Assembly (NCBI RefSeq): GCF_000025265.1
Contig: NC_013739.1
Coordinates: forward strand, 248,001 to 312,000
Reading direction: 5' to 3'
Source of the DNA: Conexibacter woesei DSM 14684
GTDB lineage: Bacteria; Actinomycetota; Thermoleophilia; Solirubrobacterales; Solirubrobacteraceae
DNA: 64,000 bases
This document shows, piece after piece, positions 10,869 to 18,897 of this stretch. The position numbers were made by a program, and so were the translations under genes. The notes beneath the pieces were generated by a model. The model worked only from the letters and a program-made list of their open reading frames with translations. It had not been told where the DNA came from and did not search any database. How positions within the stretch are numbered: position 1 is the first letter of the stretch; every line of letters starts with the position of its first letter.

Positions 10869-10888
10869 GTGTAACTCTACGGTGACAC
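10869..10888. promoter_or_regulatory. Operator site 2 upstream of the AHSA1/ArsR operon
   Basis: GTGTAAC-TCTACG-GTGACAC, an imperfect inverted repeat sharing the GTGTAAC half-site and the six-base spacer with site 1. The two centres are 33 bases apart, about three helical turns, so dimers could bind on the same face. It overlaps the likely -10 region. Confidence 0.6.
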
Positions 10889-10915
10889 TTGGTTCCCACC
10901 ACCCGGAGGTATCCG

Positions 10916-11377
10916 ATGGTTTCCGACCAGATCGAACGCGAAGTCCTGATCGACGCGCCCGTCGAGCGCGTGTGGTCGCTCGTGACCGAGGCCGAGCACG
11001 TCGGCCGCTGGTTCGGCGACGCCGGCGCTGAGATCGACCTGCGGCCCGGCGGCGCGATGGTCATGCGCTGGAGCGAGCACGGCACCTCCCACGGCCGCGT
11101 CGAGGCGGTCGAGCCGCCGCATCGCTTCGCCTACCGCTGGGCGCCGTTCAGCCACCCGCTCGGCGACGAGCCGGTCGAGGGCAACTCGACGCTCGTCGAG
11201 TTCACGCTCACGGCGGACGGCGACGGCACGCTGCTGAAGGTCCGCGAGACCGGCTTCGCGGACCTCGCGCTGACCGCGCCGGAGCAGACGGCGGCGCACG
11301 AGGGCAACACGCGCGGCTGGCGGATGGAGCTGGACGACCTCGTCGCGTACGCCAAGCAGCAGTCGGCGGTGCGATGA
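10916..11377 (+). CDS. SRPBCC/AHSA1-family protein
   Basis: A 153-residue START-like protein. The ATG at 10916 is preceded by CCCGGAGGT, a strong ribosome binding site. Family landmarks are IDAPVERVWSLVTEAEHVGRWFG at the start, the GRVEAVEPPHRFAYRW strand and a C-terminal helix (NTRGWRMELDDLVAYA). Such proteins bind hydrophobic ligands in a helix-grip fold and are very often encoded with an ArsR regulator, as here (ATGA overlap). The ligand is unknown; a stress or xenobiotic role is often proposed for this pair. Confidence 0.88.
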   Translation: MVSDQIEREVLIDAPVERVWSLVTEAEHVGRWFGDAGAEIDLRPGGAMVMRWSEHGTSHGRVEAVEPPHRFAYRWAPFSHPLGDEPVEGNSTLVEFTLTADGDGTLLKVRETGFADLALTAPEQTAAHEGNTRGWRMELDDLVAYAKQQSAVR

Positions 11378-11736
11378 TCGCGCCGGCCGCCGACCCCGCG
11401 CCGGTCGTCTTCGCCGCGCTCGCCGACCCGACCCGCTGGAACCTGCTCGGCACGCTCGCCGAGCAGGGGGAGGGGACCGCGACGACGCTCGCCGCGCAGC
11501 TGCCGGTCAGTCGCCCGGCGGTGATCAAGCACCTCGTCGTGCTCGACAGAGCGGGCCTCGTCGAGCGCCGACGGCATGGACGCGAGGTGCGCTACACGGT
11601 GCGTCCGGAGCGGCTCGACGCGACCGCGCGCCGGATGGCCGAGGTCGCGGCGGCATGGGACAAGCGCCTGGCCGCGATCAAGCGCCTGGCCGAGGCGGCG
11701 GAGGGAGCCGCCAGCGAGGACGCGACCAGTTCGTGA
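11374..11736 (+). CDS. ArsR-family winged-helix repressor
   Basis: A 120-residue regulator that starts inside the stop of the AHSA1 gene (ATGA). The winged helix reads ALADPTRWNLLGTLAEQ, then LPVSRPAVIKHLVVLDRAGLV for the recognition helix and RRHGREVRYTVRPE for the wing. No metal-binding cysteine motif (such as CVC) is visible, so a non-metal signal is likely. It probably autoregulates the pair through the two GTGTAAC palindromes at 10836 and 10869. Its 3' end overlaps the convergent DUF418 gene by 59 bases. Confidence 0.9.
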   Translation: MIAPAADPAPVVFAALADPTRWNLLGTLAEQGEGTATTLAAQLPVSRPAVIKHLVVLDRAGLVERRRHGREVRYTVRPERLDATARRMAEVAAAWDKRLAAIKRLAEAAEGAASEDATSS

Positions 11737-12910
11737 ACCCGCGCAGCAGCCACTCGGCTGGGCCGTACGGATGGCGGCCCAGCCACCAGGCGCTGGTCGC
11801 GAGCTGGGCCGCGTAGACGGCGGCGGCGACGCCGAGCACGGCGGCCGGCGCGAGCCGGCCGACGAGGCCGAGCCCGTAGCCGGTGAAGATCAGGCAGCAG
11901 GCGATCGACTGCAGCAAGTAGTTCGACAGCGCCATCCGGCCCGTCGGGGCGAGCACGGCCGTCAGCCGGTGGCCGTGCCGCGCCTGGACCGCGAGCAGCA
12001 GCACGGCCGCGTAGGCAGCCGACAGCAGCGGCGCGGTCAGCACGTCGAACGCGACCGCGAACGTCGCCCACCCCGTGCCAGCGTGCTCGATCGTCAGATA
12101 CGTGTAGACGACGGAGCCTGCGAGCCCGACCGGGAGGCCGATCCGCACCATCCGGCGCAGGTGCGGTCGCAGCGCGTCGAGGTCCGCGAACAGGCGCCGC
12201 TTGCCGGCCGCGAGGCCGAGCAGGAACATCGCCAGCGCGGTCGGCGCCTGCAGCAGCCCGATCACCCCGGCGACAGTCGGCAGCTCGCTGATGCGCTGCG
12301 AGATCACCTCGCCGATCGAGCCGCGCCAGGCGTCCGTCGCCGCGGTCGCGTCGGCGACGCGCTGGGCGGTGTCGGCCTCGACCCCGCGTGACAGCTCGTC
12401 GAGGCCGGCGAGCGCGAAGAAGCTCGCGCTGAGCAGCAGCAGCACGACCGCGATGCGGACTGCGCGCCGCGGCTCCAGCCCGCGCAGCGCGAGCAGGACG
12501 AGTCCCAGCACGGCATACGTCGTGAGGATGTCGCCCTGCCACAGCAGCACCGCGTGCGCGGCGCCGATCGCGAAGAGGCCGAGCAGCCGCCGCAGGAAGC
12601 GCGGCACGAACGCGGCGCCGCGGCGGACCGCGGCGTCGATCTGGAGCGTGAAGCTGTAGCCGAACAGGAACGAGAAGAGGACGTAGAACTTCGACGTGAA
12701 GAAGACGGCGACGAACCAGTTGGCGGCGTCGTCGAGCGGCGAGGAGAAGGCGGGATCCGGGACCTCGTAGAGCGTGAAGGCGGAGCCGAAGAAGGTGATG
12801 TTGACGACGAGGATCCCGAGCAGGGCGAAGCCGCGCAGGGCGTCGACGGCGGCGATCCGGCGAGCGGGCGGGACGGCGGGCGGGGTCGCGGGCGCGGGTG
12901 GCGAGAGCAT
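11678..12910 (-). CDS. DUF418-family multi-pass membrane protein
   Basis: A 410-residue integral membrane protein; the ATG at 12910 gives a start a few residues before the conserved motif RIAAVDALRGFALLGILVVN. Further family features are FYVLFSFLFGYSF and the DUF418 C-terminus with PTGRMALSNYLLQS, ending in PYGPAEWLLRGFTN. About ten hydrophobic segments are visible. It is related to acyltransferase-3/heparan N-acetyltransferase-like membrane proteins, but no substrate is known. It may form its own transcription unit after the hairpin at 12965. Confidence 0.9.
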   Translation of the reverse strand: MLSPPAPATPPAVPPARRIAAVDALRGFALLGILVVNITFFGSAFTLYEVPDPAFSSPLDDAANWFVAVFFTSKFYVLFSFLFGYSFTLQIDAAVRRGAAFVPRFLRRLLGLFAIGAAHAVLLWQGDILTTYAVLGLVLLALRGLEPRRAVRIAVVLLLLSASFFALAGLDELSRGVEADTAQRVADATAATDAWRGSIGEVISQRISELPTVAGVIGLLQAPTALAMFLLGLAAGKRRLFADLDALRPHLRRMVRIGLPVGLAGSVVYTYLTIEHAGTGWATFAVAFDVLTAPLLSAAYAAVLLLAVQARHGHRLTAVLAPTGRMALSNYLLQSIACCLIFTGYGLGLVGRLAPAAVLGVAAAVYAAQLATSAWWLGRHPYGPAEWLLRGFTNWSRPRWRLPPPPRPGA

Positions 12911-12964
12911 GTCCGCAGCTTGCTCGCGCGCGCGTCCGCTGCCGTCGCCCGCGCGGGCGATTCG

Positions 12965-12988
12965 CGCATCGGCCGTGCGGCCGATGCG
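12965..12988 (-). terminator. 24-base hairpin after the NarL regulator gene
   Basis: CGCATCGGCCG-TG-CGGCCGATGCG, a perfect 11-base-pair inverted repeat located 36 bases after the regulator's stop codon on the minus strand and 55 bases before the DUF418 start. Probable terminator of the TetR/NarL operon; an operator for the DUF418 gene is the alternative. Confidence 0.55.
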
Positions 12989-13023
12989 GTGGCGGCCTCG
13001 GCCGTACGGGTGAGCGCCGGGCG

Positions 13024-13680
13024 TCAGCCGCGCGGCTGCACGAGTCCGCTGTCGTAGGCGAAGACGACCGCCTGCACGCGGTCGCGCAGGCAGAGCTTGC
13101 GCAGCAGGTGCGAGACGTGCGTCTTGACCGTCGCACCGCTGACGAACAGCTGCGCCGCGATCTCGCCGTTCGACAGCCCGCGCGCGAGCAGGCGCAGCAC
13201 GTCCAGCTCGCGCTCGGTCAGCTCGCCGAGCGCGCTCGGCGGCGGCGCCGCATCGAGGTGCAGCATCGGGGCGATCCGCTCGAACAGCGCGCGCGTCGCG
13301 GCCGGCGAGAGCAGCATGTCGCCGGCGGCGACCGCGCGCACGGCGGCGACGAGGTCGCCGGCCGACGCGTGCTTGAGCAGGAAGCCGCGCGCGCCGGCCC
13401 GCAGCGCCTCGACGAGCCGCTCCTCCGGGGAGCCGGAGGTCAGCAGCAGCACGCGATGGGCGGCGAGCCGGCGTGTCGCGGCGACGCCGTCGAGCCGCGG
13501 CAGGTGCGTGTCCATCAGCACGACGTCCGGGCGCAGCCGGTCGGCCGCAGCGACCGCGGCGTGGCCGTCGCCGGCCTCGCCGACGACGGCGATGTCGGGC
13601 TGCGACTCCAGGATCATGCGGACGCCGGCCCGCGCGAGCGCGTGGTCGTCGGCGACGACCACGCGCAATGCCGGACTCAC
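13024..13680 (-). CDS. NarL/FixJ-family response regulator without a linked kinase
   Basis: A 218-residue regulator. The GTG at 13680 overlaps the stop codon of the upstream TetR gene (GTGA), fixing the start. The receiver domain has VVVADDHALARAG, the phospho-acceptor in VVLMDTHLPRLDG, the conserved Ser of LLLTSGSPEE and Lys of GFLLKHAS. The LuxR-type helix-turn-helix reads LTERELDVLRLLARGLSNGE and VKTHVSHLLRKL. No histidine kinase gene is adjacent; the partner is the TetR regulator upstream, so the kinase must be elsewhere or the receiver is controlled differently. Confidence 0.9.
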   Translation of the reverse strand: MSPALRVVVADDHALARAGVRMILESQPDIAVVGEAGDGHAAVAAADRLRPDVVLMDTHLPRLDGVAATRRLAAHRVLLLTSGSPEERLVEALRAGARGFLLKHASAGDLVAAVRAVAAGDMLLSPAATRALFERIAPMLHLDAAPPPSALGELTERELDVLRLLARGLSNGEIAAQLFVSGATVKTHVSHLLRKLCLRDRVQAVVFAYDSGLVQPRG

Positions 13681-14273
13681 GCGCGTCTCCGCCGACGGCG
13701 GGCGAGCGCGTGCTCCAGGTGCGCGTCGAGCACGGCGACCGCGTCGTCGGCACCGAACGCGGCGCTGCCGAACAGCAGCTGCGTCGCGAGGCCGTCGACG
13801 AGCGCCATCGCCGCGGACGCCGCCTGCGGCGGGTCGGCGACCTTCGCCTGCGCGAACGCGTCCGCCAGCTCCCGGCGCAGCTCGTCGAGGTCGTCGCGCA
13901 GGACCCCGGCGAGTCTCGGCGCGGTCATCGCGTGCGCGGCGAACGCGATCCCCACGCGCGCCTCGGCCTCGCGTCGCGCGTCGAGCGGCAGCAGCTCGAG
14001 CAGGATCCCGCGGATCGCCGCGCGCACGCTCAGCGCTCGGCGCGCGATCCGCTCGGCGCGCTCGGTCAGGTCGCTGCCCGTCTGCCGGAAGGCGAACAGC
14101 AGCATCTCGTCCTTCGAGCGGAAGTAGTGCTGCACCGTGCCGATCGAGACGCCCGCCGCGGACGCGACGGCACGCACGCTCGCGCCCTCCAGCCCGCGCT
14201 CGGCGACGAGCGCCAGCAGCACGCGTGTGAGCTGCTCGCGGCGCGCATCGTGATCGACCGGCGACGGTGTCAT
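13677..14273 (-). CDS. TetR-family transcriptional regulator
   Basis: A 198-residue regulator with the TetR helix-turn-helix GASVRAVASAAGVSIGTVQHYFRSKDEML and a helical ligand domain of the BetI-like C-terminal type. It ends in a basic Arg run. It is the first gene of an operon with the NarL-type regulator. A perfect palindrome begins at its own start codon (14271-14284), suggesting autorepression by blocking translation start or a leaderless transcript. The effector is unknown. Confidence 0.9.
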   Translation of the reverse strand: MTPSPVDHDARREQLTRVLLALVAERGLEGASVRAVASAAGVSIGTVQHYFRSKDEMLLFAFRQTGSDLTERAERIARRALSVRAAIRGILLELLPLDARREAEARVGIAFAAHAMTAPRLAGVLRDDLDELRRELADAFAQAKVADPPQAASAAMALVDGLATQLLFGSAAFGADDAVAVLDAHLEHALARRRRRRA

Positions 14274-14284
14274 ACGAGCGTATG
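14271..14284. promoter_or_regulatory. Operator palindrome on the TetR start codon
   Basis: CATACG-AG-CGTATG, perfect six-base arms. The first three bases are the complement of the TetR ATG. A TetR dimer here would cover the promoter/start of its own gene. MFS efflux gene ends at 14328, so the region of 54 bases serves only this promoter. Confidence 0.5.
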
Positions 14285-14327
14285 GTAGCGCTCGCCCCGC
14301 CGCCGGGGACCTTCACGGCCGTCCTGG

Positions 14328-15791
14328 CTAGTGCACCAGCACCGGCTCCGCGGCCGGGTCGGCCTGCTTGACGCCGGACTTGAGCAGCAGCAGCGAGACG
14401 ACTGCGCCGACCGCGAAGATCGCGGCCGACCACCAGAACGCGGTCGTGTAGCCGTGCACGGCGGCCTCGCCGGCCGCACGCGGGCCGTTGTCGGCGATGA
14501 AGCCCGACACGGCGCTGGCGAACAGCGTGCTGAGCAGCGCGGTGCCGATCGACCCGCCGACCTGCTGCGTCGTGTTCACCATCGCGGAGGCGACGCCGGC
14601 GTCGTGCGGGTCGACGCCGATCGTCGCGATGCTCATCCCGGGCGCGAACACGAGCCCGAGCCCGAGCCCCATCACGACGAGGCCCGGCAGCACATGCGTG
14701 AGGTACTCGCTGTCGACGCCGACCTGTGCGAGCAGCACCATCCCGGCCGCCGACATCGCGAGCCCGGTCACGATCAGCGGCTTGTGCCCGAACCGCGGCA
14801 TCAGCTGCGCCGTCGCGCTCGTCGCCGTCAGCATGATCGCGAAGCTCAGCGGCAGGAACGCGAGACCGGTCTCGACCGGTGAGAAGCCGAGCGTCTGCTG
14901 GAGGTAGTAGGTCAGGAACAGGAAGACGCCGAACATGCCCGCGCCGGTGATCCCGATCGCGAAGTACGCACCGCCGCGGTCGCGGTCGCGCACGACGCGC
15001 AGCGGCAGCAGCGGGTGCTCGGTGCGCGTCTGGAGCCAGACGAAGACCGCGAGCAGCGCGACGCCGGCGGCGAGGAACGCGATCGTCGTGCTCGCGCCCC
15101 AGCCCTCGCTCTCCGCCTCGGCGAAGCCGTAGACGAGCGCGAACAGGCCGAGCGCGGAGGTGAGCGTGCCGGGGATGTCGAGTCTGGGCTTGGCCGGGTG
15201 CGCCTCGTCGTGCAGCAGCGTGATCGCGGCGAACGCGGTCGGGACGGCGAACAGCAGGTTGACGTAGAGGCACCAGCGCCAGGAGAGGTACTCGGTCAGA
15301 ACGCCGCCGAGCAGCAGGCCGATCGCGGCGCCGGAGCCGGCGATCGCGCCGAAGATGCCGAACGCTCTGCCGCGCTCGCCGGGATCGGTGAACGTGGTCG
15401 TCAGCAGCGACAGCGCGGCCGGCGCCAGCAGCGCGCCGAAGACGCCCTGCAGCGCGCGGGCGAAGACGAGCATGCCGAAGCTCTGCGCGGCGCCGCCGAT
15501 CGCGGAGGCGACGGCGAAGCCGAGCAGGCCGGCGATGAAGACGCGCTTGCGGCCGAAGAGGTCGCCGATGCGGCCTCCGATCAGCAGCAGTGAGCCGAAC
15601 GCGAGCGCATAGGCGGTGACGATCCACTGCCGGTTGGCGTCGGAGAACTCCAGCGCCGACTGCGCTGAGGGCAGCGCGATGTTCACGATCGTCGCGTCGA
15701 GCACGACCATCAGCTGGGCGACGCCGATCAGCGCCAGGACCCACCAACGGCGTGCATGGTGTGGAGAGGAGGTGTTGTGCTGGGAGGACAT
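14328..15791 (-). CDS. MFS drug efflux transporter, DHA2 (14-helix) family
   Basis: A 487-residue transporter. I choose the ATG at 15791 (GAAAGG five bases before it) over an in-frame GTG at 15818. The DHA2 signatures are present: LDATIVNIALPSAQ in helix 1, RIGDLFGRKRVF in loop 2-3, and LAPAALSLLTTTF and GSGAAIGLLLGGVLTEYLSWRWCLYVN around helices 4-6. About 14 hydrophobic segments are predicted by eye. Such proteins export drugs, dyes or metabolites using the proton gradient. It is divergent from a TetR regulator at 15927 and probably under its control. Confidence 0.93.
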   Translation of the reverse strand: MSSQHNTSSPHHARRWWVLALIGVAQLMVVLDATIVNIALPSAQSALEFSDANRQWIVTAYALAFGSLLLIGGRIGDLFGRKRVFIAGLLGFAVASAIGGAAQSFGMLVFARALQGVFGALLAPAALSLLTTTFTDPGERGRAFGIFGAIAGSGAAIGLLLGGVLTEYLSWRWCLYVNLLFAVPTAFAAITLLHDEAHPAKPRLDIPGTLTSALGLFALVYGFAEAESEGWGASTTIAFLAAGVALLAVFVWLQTRTEHPLLPLRVVRDRDRGGAYFAIGITGAGMFGVFLFLTYYLQQTLGFSPVETGLAFLPLSFAIMLTATSATAQLMPRFGHKPLIVTGLAMSAAGMVLLAQVGVDSEYLTHVLPGLVVMGLGLGLVFAPGMSIATIGVDPHDAGVASAMVNTTQQVGGSIGTALLSTLFASAVSGFIADNGPRAAGEAAVHGYTTAFWWSAAIFAVGAVVSLLLLKSGVKQADPAAEPVLVH

Positions 15792-15891
15792 CGGGCCTTT
15801 CGGGCGGTGCTGCTTCACGCGCGCGAGGGTGGTGGCGCGGGAAGCGGAGGAGTGTTCTCAACTTCGGTGCTTCGGCAGGGTAGCATGAAGT

Positions 15892-15906
15892 GGAGAGTGT
15901 TTCTCC
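15892..15906. promoter_or_regulatory. Candidate TetR operator between the efflux gene and its regulator
   Basis: GGAGA-GTGTT-TCTCC, with a related weaker element GAGTGTTCTC at about 15849. Both lie in the 135-base divergent region. A TAGACT -10-like box at 15915 is seven bases before the TetR ATG, so that gene may be leaderless. Confidence 0.45.
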
Positions 15907-15926
15907 GTTTCAGCTAGACTCCCGCC

Positions 15927-16610
15927 ATGAGCACCGCCGCCGAGCCCGCCCGCGACCGCCCCCTGCGGCGCGACGCCGAACGCAACCGGCGGCGGATCCT
16001 CGACGCGGCGACCGAGGTGTTCGCGGACCGCGGCCTCGGCGTCACGATGGACGACATCGCCGCCCACGCGGGCGTCGGCGTCGGCACCGTCTACCGCCGC
16101 TTCGCGAACAAGGACCAACTGATCGACGCGCTCTTCTACGAGCGCATCGACGCGCTCGCGCGGCTCGGCGAGGAGGGCCTCACGCACGCCGACGCGTGGG
16201 AGGGGCTCGTCTTCTTCATGGAGGAGGCGATCGGTCAGCAGGCGCGCGATCGCGGCCTCAAGGAGCTGCTGTTCGGCAGCGGCCGCGGCGAGGAGCGCGT
16301 CGCCCACGCGCGCACGCGGATGGCGCCGGTCGTCTTCGCCCTGGTCGACCGCGCCCGCGCCGCCGGCGTGTTGCGCCCCGACGTCGAGGGCACCGACGTC
16401 CCCGTCCTGCAGCTGATGCTCGGCACCGTCGTCGACTTCTCACGCGACGTCGAGCCGGAGCTGTGGCGCCGCTACCTCACGCTGATGCTCGACGGCCTGC
16501 GCGTCCGTCGAGACGACGACACGCCGCTGCCCCTGCCCCCGCTCGACGAGCACGGGACCGAGCGGGCGATGGCCTCCTGGCAGGTCCCGCGCCGCGGACC
16601 CGTCAGCTGA
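15927..16610 (+). CDS. TetR-family regulator of the divergent MFS efflux gene
   Basis: A 227-residue regulator with the N-terminal TetR domain (RRDAERNRRRILDAATEVFADRG, then VTMDDIAAHAGVGVGTVYRRF) and a C-terminal SbtR-like helical domain. Its divergent arrangement with a DHA2 exporter is the classic drug-sensing repressor layout. Arginine codons here are nearly all CGN, unlike the exported-protein genes at 4.8-9.2 kb. It converges on and overlaps the DUF4926 gene by eight bases. Confidence 0.9.
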   Translation: MSTAAEPARDRPLRRDAERNRRRILDAATEVFADRGLGVTMDDIAAHAGVGVGTVYRRFANKDQLIDALFYERIDALARLGEEGLTHADAWEGLVFFMEEAIGQQARDRGLKELLFGSGRGEERVAHARTRMAPVVFALVDRARAAGVLRPDVEGTDVPVLQLMLGTVVDFSRDVEPELWRRYLTLMLDGLRVRRDDDTPLPLPPLDEHGTERAMASWQVPRRGPVS

Positions 16611-16806
16611 CGATCGTCAGCTGGTCGCTGCGCGCCTCGAACAGCTCGTCGATCGTCTCGCCGCGCTCGTCGGAGACCTCGACCAGCACCCACTCGTCGC
16701 TGTGAACGAGCACGACCGTGCCGATCGTTCCAGCGGGAAACGCCTCCATCGGAACGTCAAGCGAGACGACATCGTGCTCGAGGATCTTGGGCTTCACGGA
16801 TGACAT
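16603..16806 (-). CDS. Small DUF4926-family protein
   Basis: A 67-residue acidic protein with the DUF4926 pattern: an opening ILEHDVVSLDV, then FPAGTIGTVVLVHSDEWVLVEV, and a closing ETIDELFEARSDQL. The fold is expected to be a small SH3-like barrel. It lies 12 bases downstream of the DUF6883 gene, and I recall these two families often being neighbours. A cognate antitoxin- or immunity-like role is a guess from size and arrangement; no biochemical function is known to me. Confidence 0.75.
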   Translation of the reverse strand: MSSVKPKILEHDVVSLDVPMEAFPAGTIGTVVLVHSDEWVLVEVSDERGETIDELFEARSDQLTIVS

Positions 16807-16818
16807 CGTCGGCTCACC

Positions 16819-17190
16819 TTAGCTCTTGAGATAGGCGGATGCGAGTCGCGGCGCCATGCCTTCCTCCGGTACATGCCAGCCCGTTGTGACTGGAAGAACT
16901 CGATTCCGGTGGAGCATGACGCCACGGACTGGGATTCGAACCTGGAAAAGAAATCCGTGCCGCTTGACGTCCACTCGACTGATCGGCGTGACGCGCACCC
17001 CGGCCCGCAGCTCCGCCTCGAGATGGTCGACGTGCGCGCGCTCGATCGAGAGCGCCAGCAGGAACGCGCGCGCCTTGTCGCCGCCTCGTTCGTGCTCGTG
17101 GGCGAGGCTGTACGTGAGCAGCTTCCGGCGGATGCCGCAGGCGTGCTCGGCAAGCGGGAGGAGGTCGCCGATCGCGGGTGGCCAGGGCAT
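16819..17190 (-). CDS. DUF6883-family protein
   Basis: A 123-residue protein with the DUF6883 pattern: LPLAEHACGIRRKLLTYSLAH, GGDKARAFLLALS, a central strand region (HGFLFQVRIPVRGVM) and the closing PVTTGWHVPEEGMAPRLASAY. It is first in a two-gene unit with the DUF4926 gene. The conserved GGDKA and the C-terminal PRL-x-x-AY motifs suggest a catalytic or ligand site, but the role is unknown. A two-gene toxin-antitoxin-like module is possible. Confidence 0.75.
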   Translation of the reverse strand: MPWPPAIGDLLPLAEHACGIRRKLLTYSLAHEHERGGDKARAFLLALSIERAHVDHLEAELRAGVRVTPISRVDVKRHGFLFQVRIPVRGVMLHRNRVLPVTTGWHVPEEGMAPRLASAYLKS

Positions 17191-17299
17191 CGGCCGATCG
17201 TCTCCCGGAGGTGGGCGACGGCTCTACACGAGGTCGTTGCGGAACCGCGGCGAAACCGTCGCGGATCTGCGCACGGGTTCGCGCCGGCGCGTCGCATGC

Positions 17300-17317
17300 G
17301 TCGCTCGTGCGAGCGAC
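17300..17317. promoter_or_regulatory. Perfect palindrome in the 17191-17427 intergenic region
   Basis: GTCGCTCG-TG-CGAGCGAC lies between the divergent DUF6883 gene and the S41 operon. The rest of this 237-base region shows no gene. It could be an operator for either direction, perhaps of the NarL-type regulator at 20912. Function uncertain. Confidence 0.4.
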
Positions 17318-17427
17318 ACGCGCTCACTCGCGCGGCGGATCGGAACCGCTCCGACGGGTGAGGAAAGCGGCGCGGCACGGACGTAGCGTCGGGCGTCACA
17401 CCTCCCCCCGACGCAGGAGTCGAGCGA

Positions 17428-18882
17428 ATGATCCGATCGCCCCACCCGGCCGCGCGCCGCGCCGTCCGCCTCACAGCGGCGACGGCGGCATTGACGTTTG
17501 CGCTCAGCGCCGCCGCGTGCCAGCTCGACGTCGACACGTCGGACGCGGCGACGACCGCGCCCGCGGCGCGGGATGCGCCGCAGCTCGCCGGCACGTGGCG
17601 TAGCGTCGGCTACGGCTGGGCGCTGGAGGCGCGCGGCGCGCGCATCCGGATGTACGACGTGACGCGCTCCGGCTGCACGCCCGCGAGCGTGTTCCGCGCC
17701 CATGCGCGCGGCGCGGCGGTGCGGCTCACCGCAACCGACGGCTGGGGTGCGCTCGACGCCGTTGCCGGCAGACGCGCTGGCAGCGTCGTCCTGCGGCCGG
17801 TTGGCTCGGTCGGCGTCGTCACGCTGCGGCGCATCAGGCGGCCGCCGGCCCGCTGCGACGCCGCGCCGCACCGCGATCAGCGCGCGACGACGCGGGCGCT
17901 GACGGAGACCTTCGCCGAGCAGTACCCGTTCTTCGCGCGGCGCGGGGTCGACTGGCGGCGCACCACCCGCGCGCTCGAGCGCGCGACGCGCACACCGCTC
18001 CCGCCGAAGCAGCTGTTCGAGCTGTACCGGCGCGCGCTGGCGCCGCTGCACGACGCACACGTCTCGTTGCTGGACCCGGGCAGCGAGACCGAGTGGACCG
18101 GTCGCAGACCGGACCCGCATCCGCTCGCACCGGCCGACCACGCGCGCATCCAGCAGATCGTCGAGACGCGGCTCGGCGCGAGACTGCGCAGCTTCGCGAA
18201 CGGCCGCATCTTCTATGCGCGCACGCACAGCGGCATCGGCTATCTGCGGATCGTCTCGTTCGGCGGCTACGCGCGCGCCGCCGCCACCGCCGACGGTTCT
18301 CGCCGGGACGCGCAGGTCCTCGCCCGCACGCTCGACGGGATCCTCGGCGGCGCCGACGCGCCGCGCAGCGGTCTCCTCGTCGACGTGCGCGAGAACGTCG
18401 GCGGCTACGACGCGCTCCAGCTCGTCGTCGCGGCTCGTCTCACCGCGACGCGCTACCTCGCCTTCCGCAAGGCGACGCAGATCTCGGGCGGGAGGACGCC
18501 CCGACGCACCCGGCCGCAGGCGATCGATGTCGTCCCCGCCGCCGGCCGCCCGGGCTGGCACGGGCCGGTCGCGCTGTTGACCGGTCGCGACACCGAGAGC
18601 GCCGGCGAGACGTTCGTGCTGTCGCTGATCGGGCGCACGCCGGCCGTCGCGCGGATCGGCGAGACGACCCAGGGCGTCTTCTCCGACCAGCTCGTGCGCC
18701 GGCTGCCGAACGGCTGGACGTTCGGTCTCCCGTCGGAGATCTACACTGCGCCCGACGGCACCGTGTATGAAGGGCGCGGCATCCCGCCGACCGACGCGCA
18801 GCCCGTCTTCACCCCGGAGGACCTTGCCACCCGTCGCGACCCCGCCCTCGAACGAGCGCTCTCCGCACTCGGCGGGCGCTGA
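17428..18882 (+). CDS. Exported S41-family (tail-specific/tricorn-like) peptidase
   Basis: A 484-residue exported protein with a signal sequence (hydrophobic core to LSAAAC, C31; not a canonical lipobox). An N-terminal beta domain precedes the S41 core from about residue 150. The nucleophile is S391 in DTESAGETF. The position that carries the general-base Lys in CtpA-type enzymes reads GETTQGVFSD and lacks Lys, so it resembles the tricorn/IRBP-like branch. LLVDVRENVGGYD is the conserved core strand. It heads an operon with a DUF4097 protein and a two-component system; a cell-envelope quality-control role is inferred. AGGAG precedes the ATG. Confidence 0.82.
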   Translation: MIRSPHPAARRAVRLTAATAALTFALSAAACQLDVDTSDAATTAPAARDAPQLAGTWRSVGYGWALEARGARIRMYDVTRSGCTPASVFRAHARGAAVRLTATDGWGALDAVAGRRAGSVVLRPVGSVGVVTLRRIRRPPARCDAAPHRDQRATTRALTETFAEQYPFFARRGVDWRRTTRALERATRTPLPPKQLFELYRRALAPLHDAHVSLLDPGSETEWTGRRPDPHPLAPADHARIQQIVETRLGARLRSFANGRIFYARTHSGIGYLRIVSFGGYARAAATADGSRRDAQVLARTLDGILGGADAPRSGLLVDVRENVGGYDALQLVVAARLTATRYLAFRKATQISGGRTPRRTRPQAIDVVPAAGRPGWHGPVALLTGRDTESAGETFVLSLIGRTPAVARIGETTQGVFSDQLVRRLPNGWTFGLPSEIYTAPDGTVYEGRGIPPTDAQPVFTPEDLATRRDPALERALSALGGR

Positions 18883-18897
18883 GCCGAAGGGCGTGCG

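Noticed and set aside
13024-15861. A 945-codon minus-strand frame ending as the NarL regulator
   Set aside because: The upstream portion is an out-of-frame reading of the MFS and TetR genes; the GTGA overlap at 13680 gives the start.
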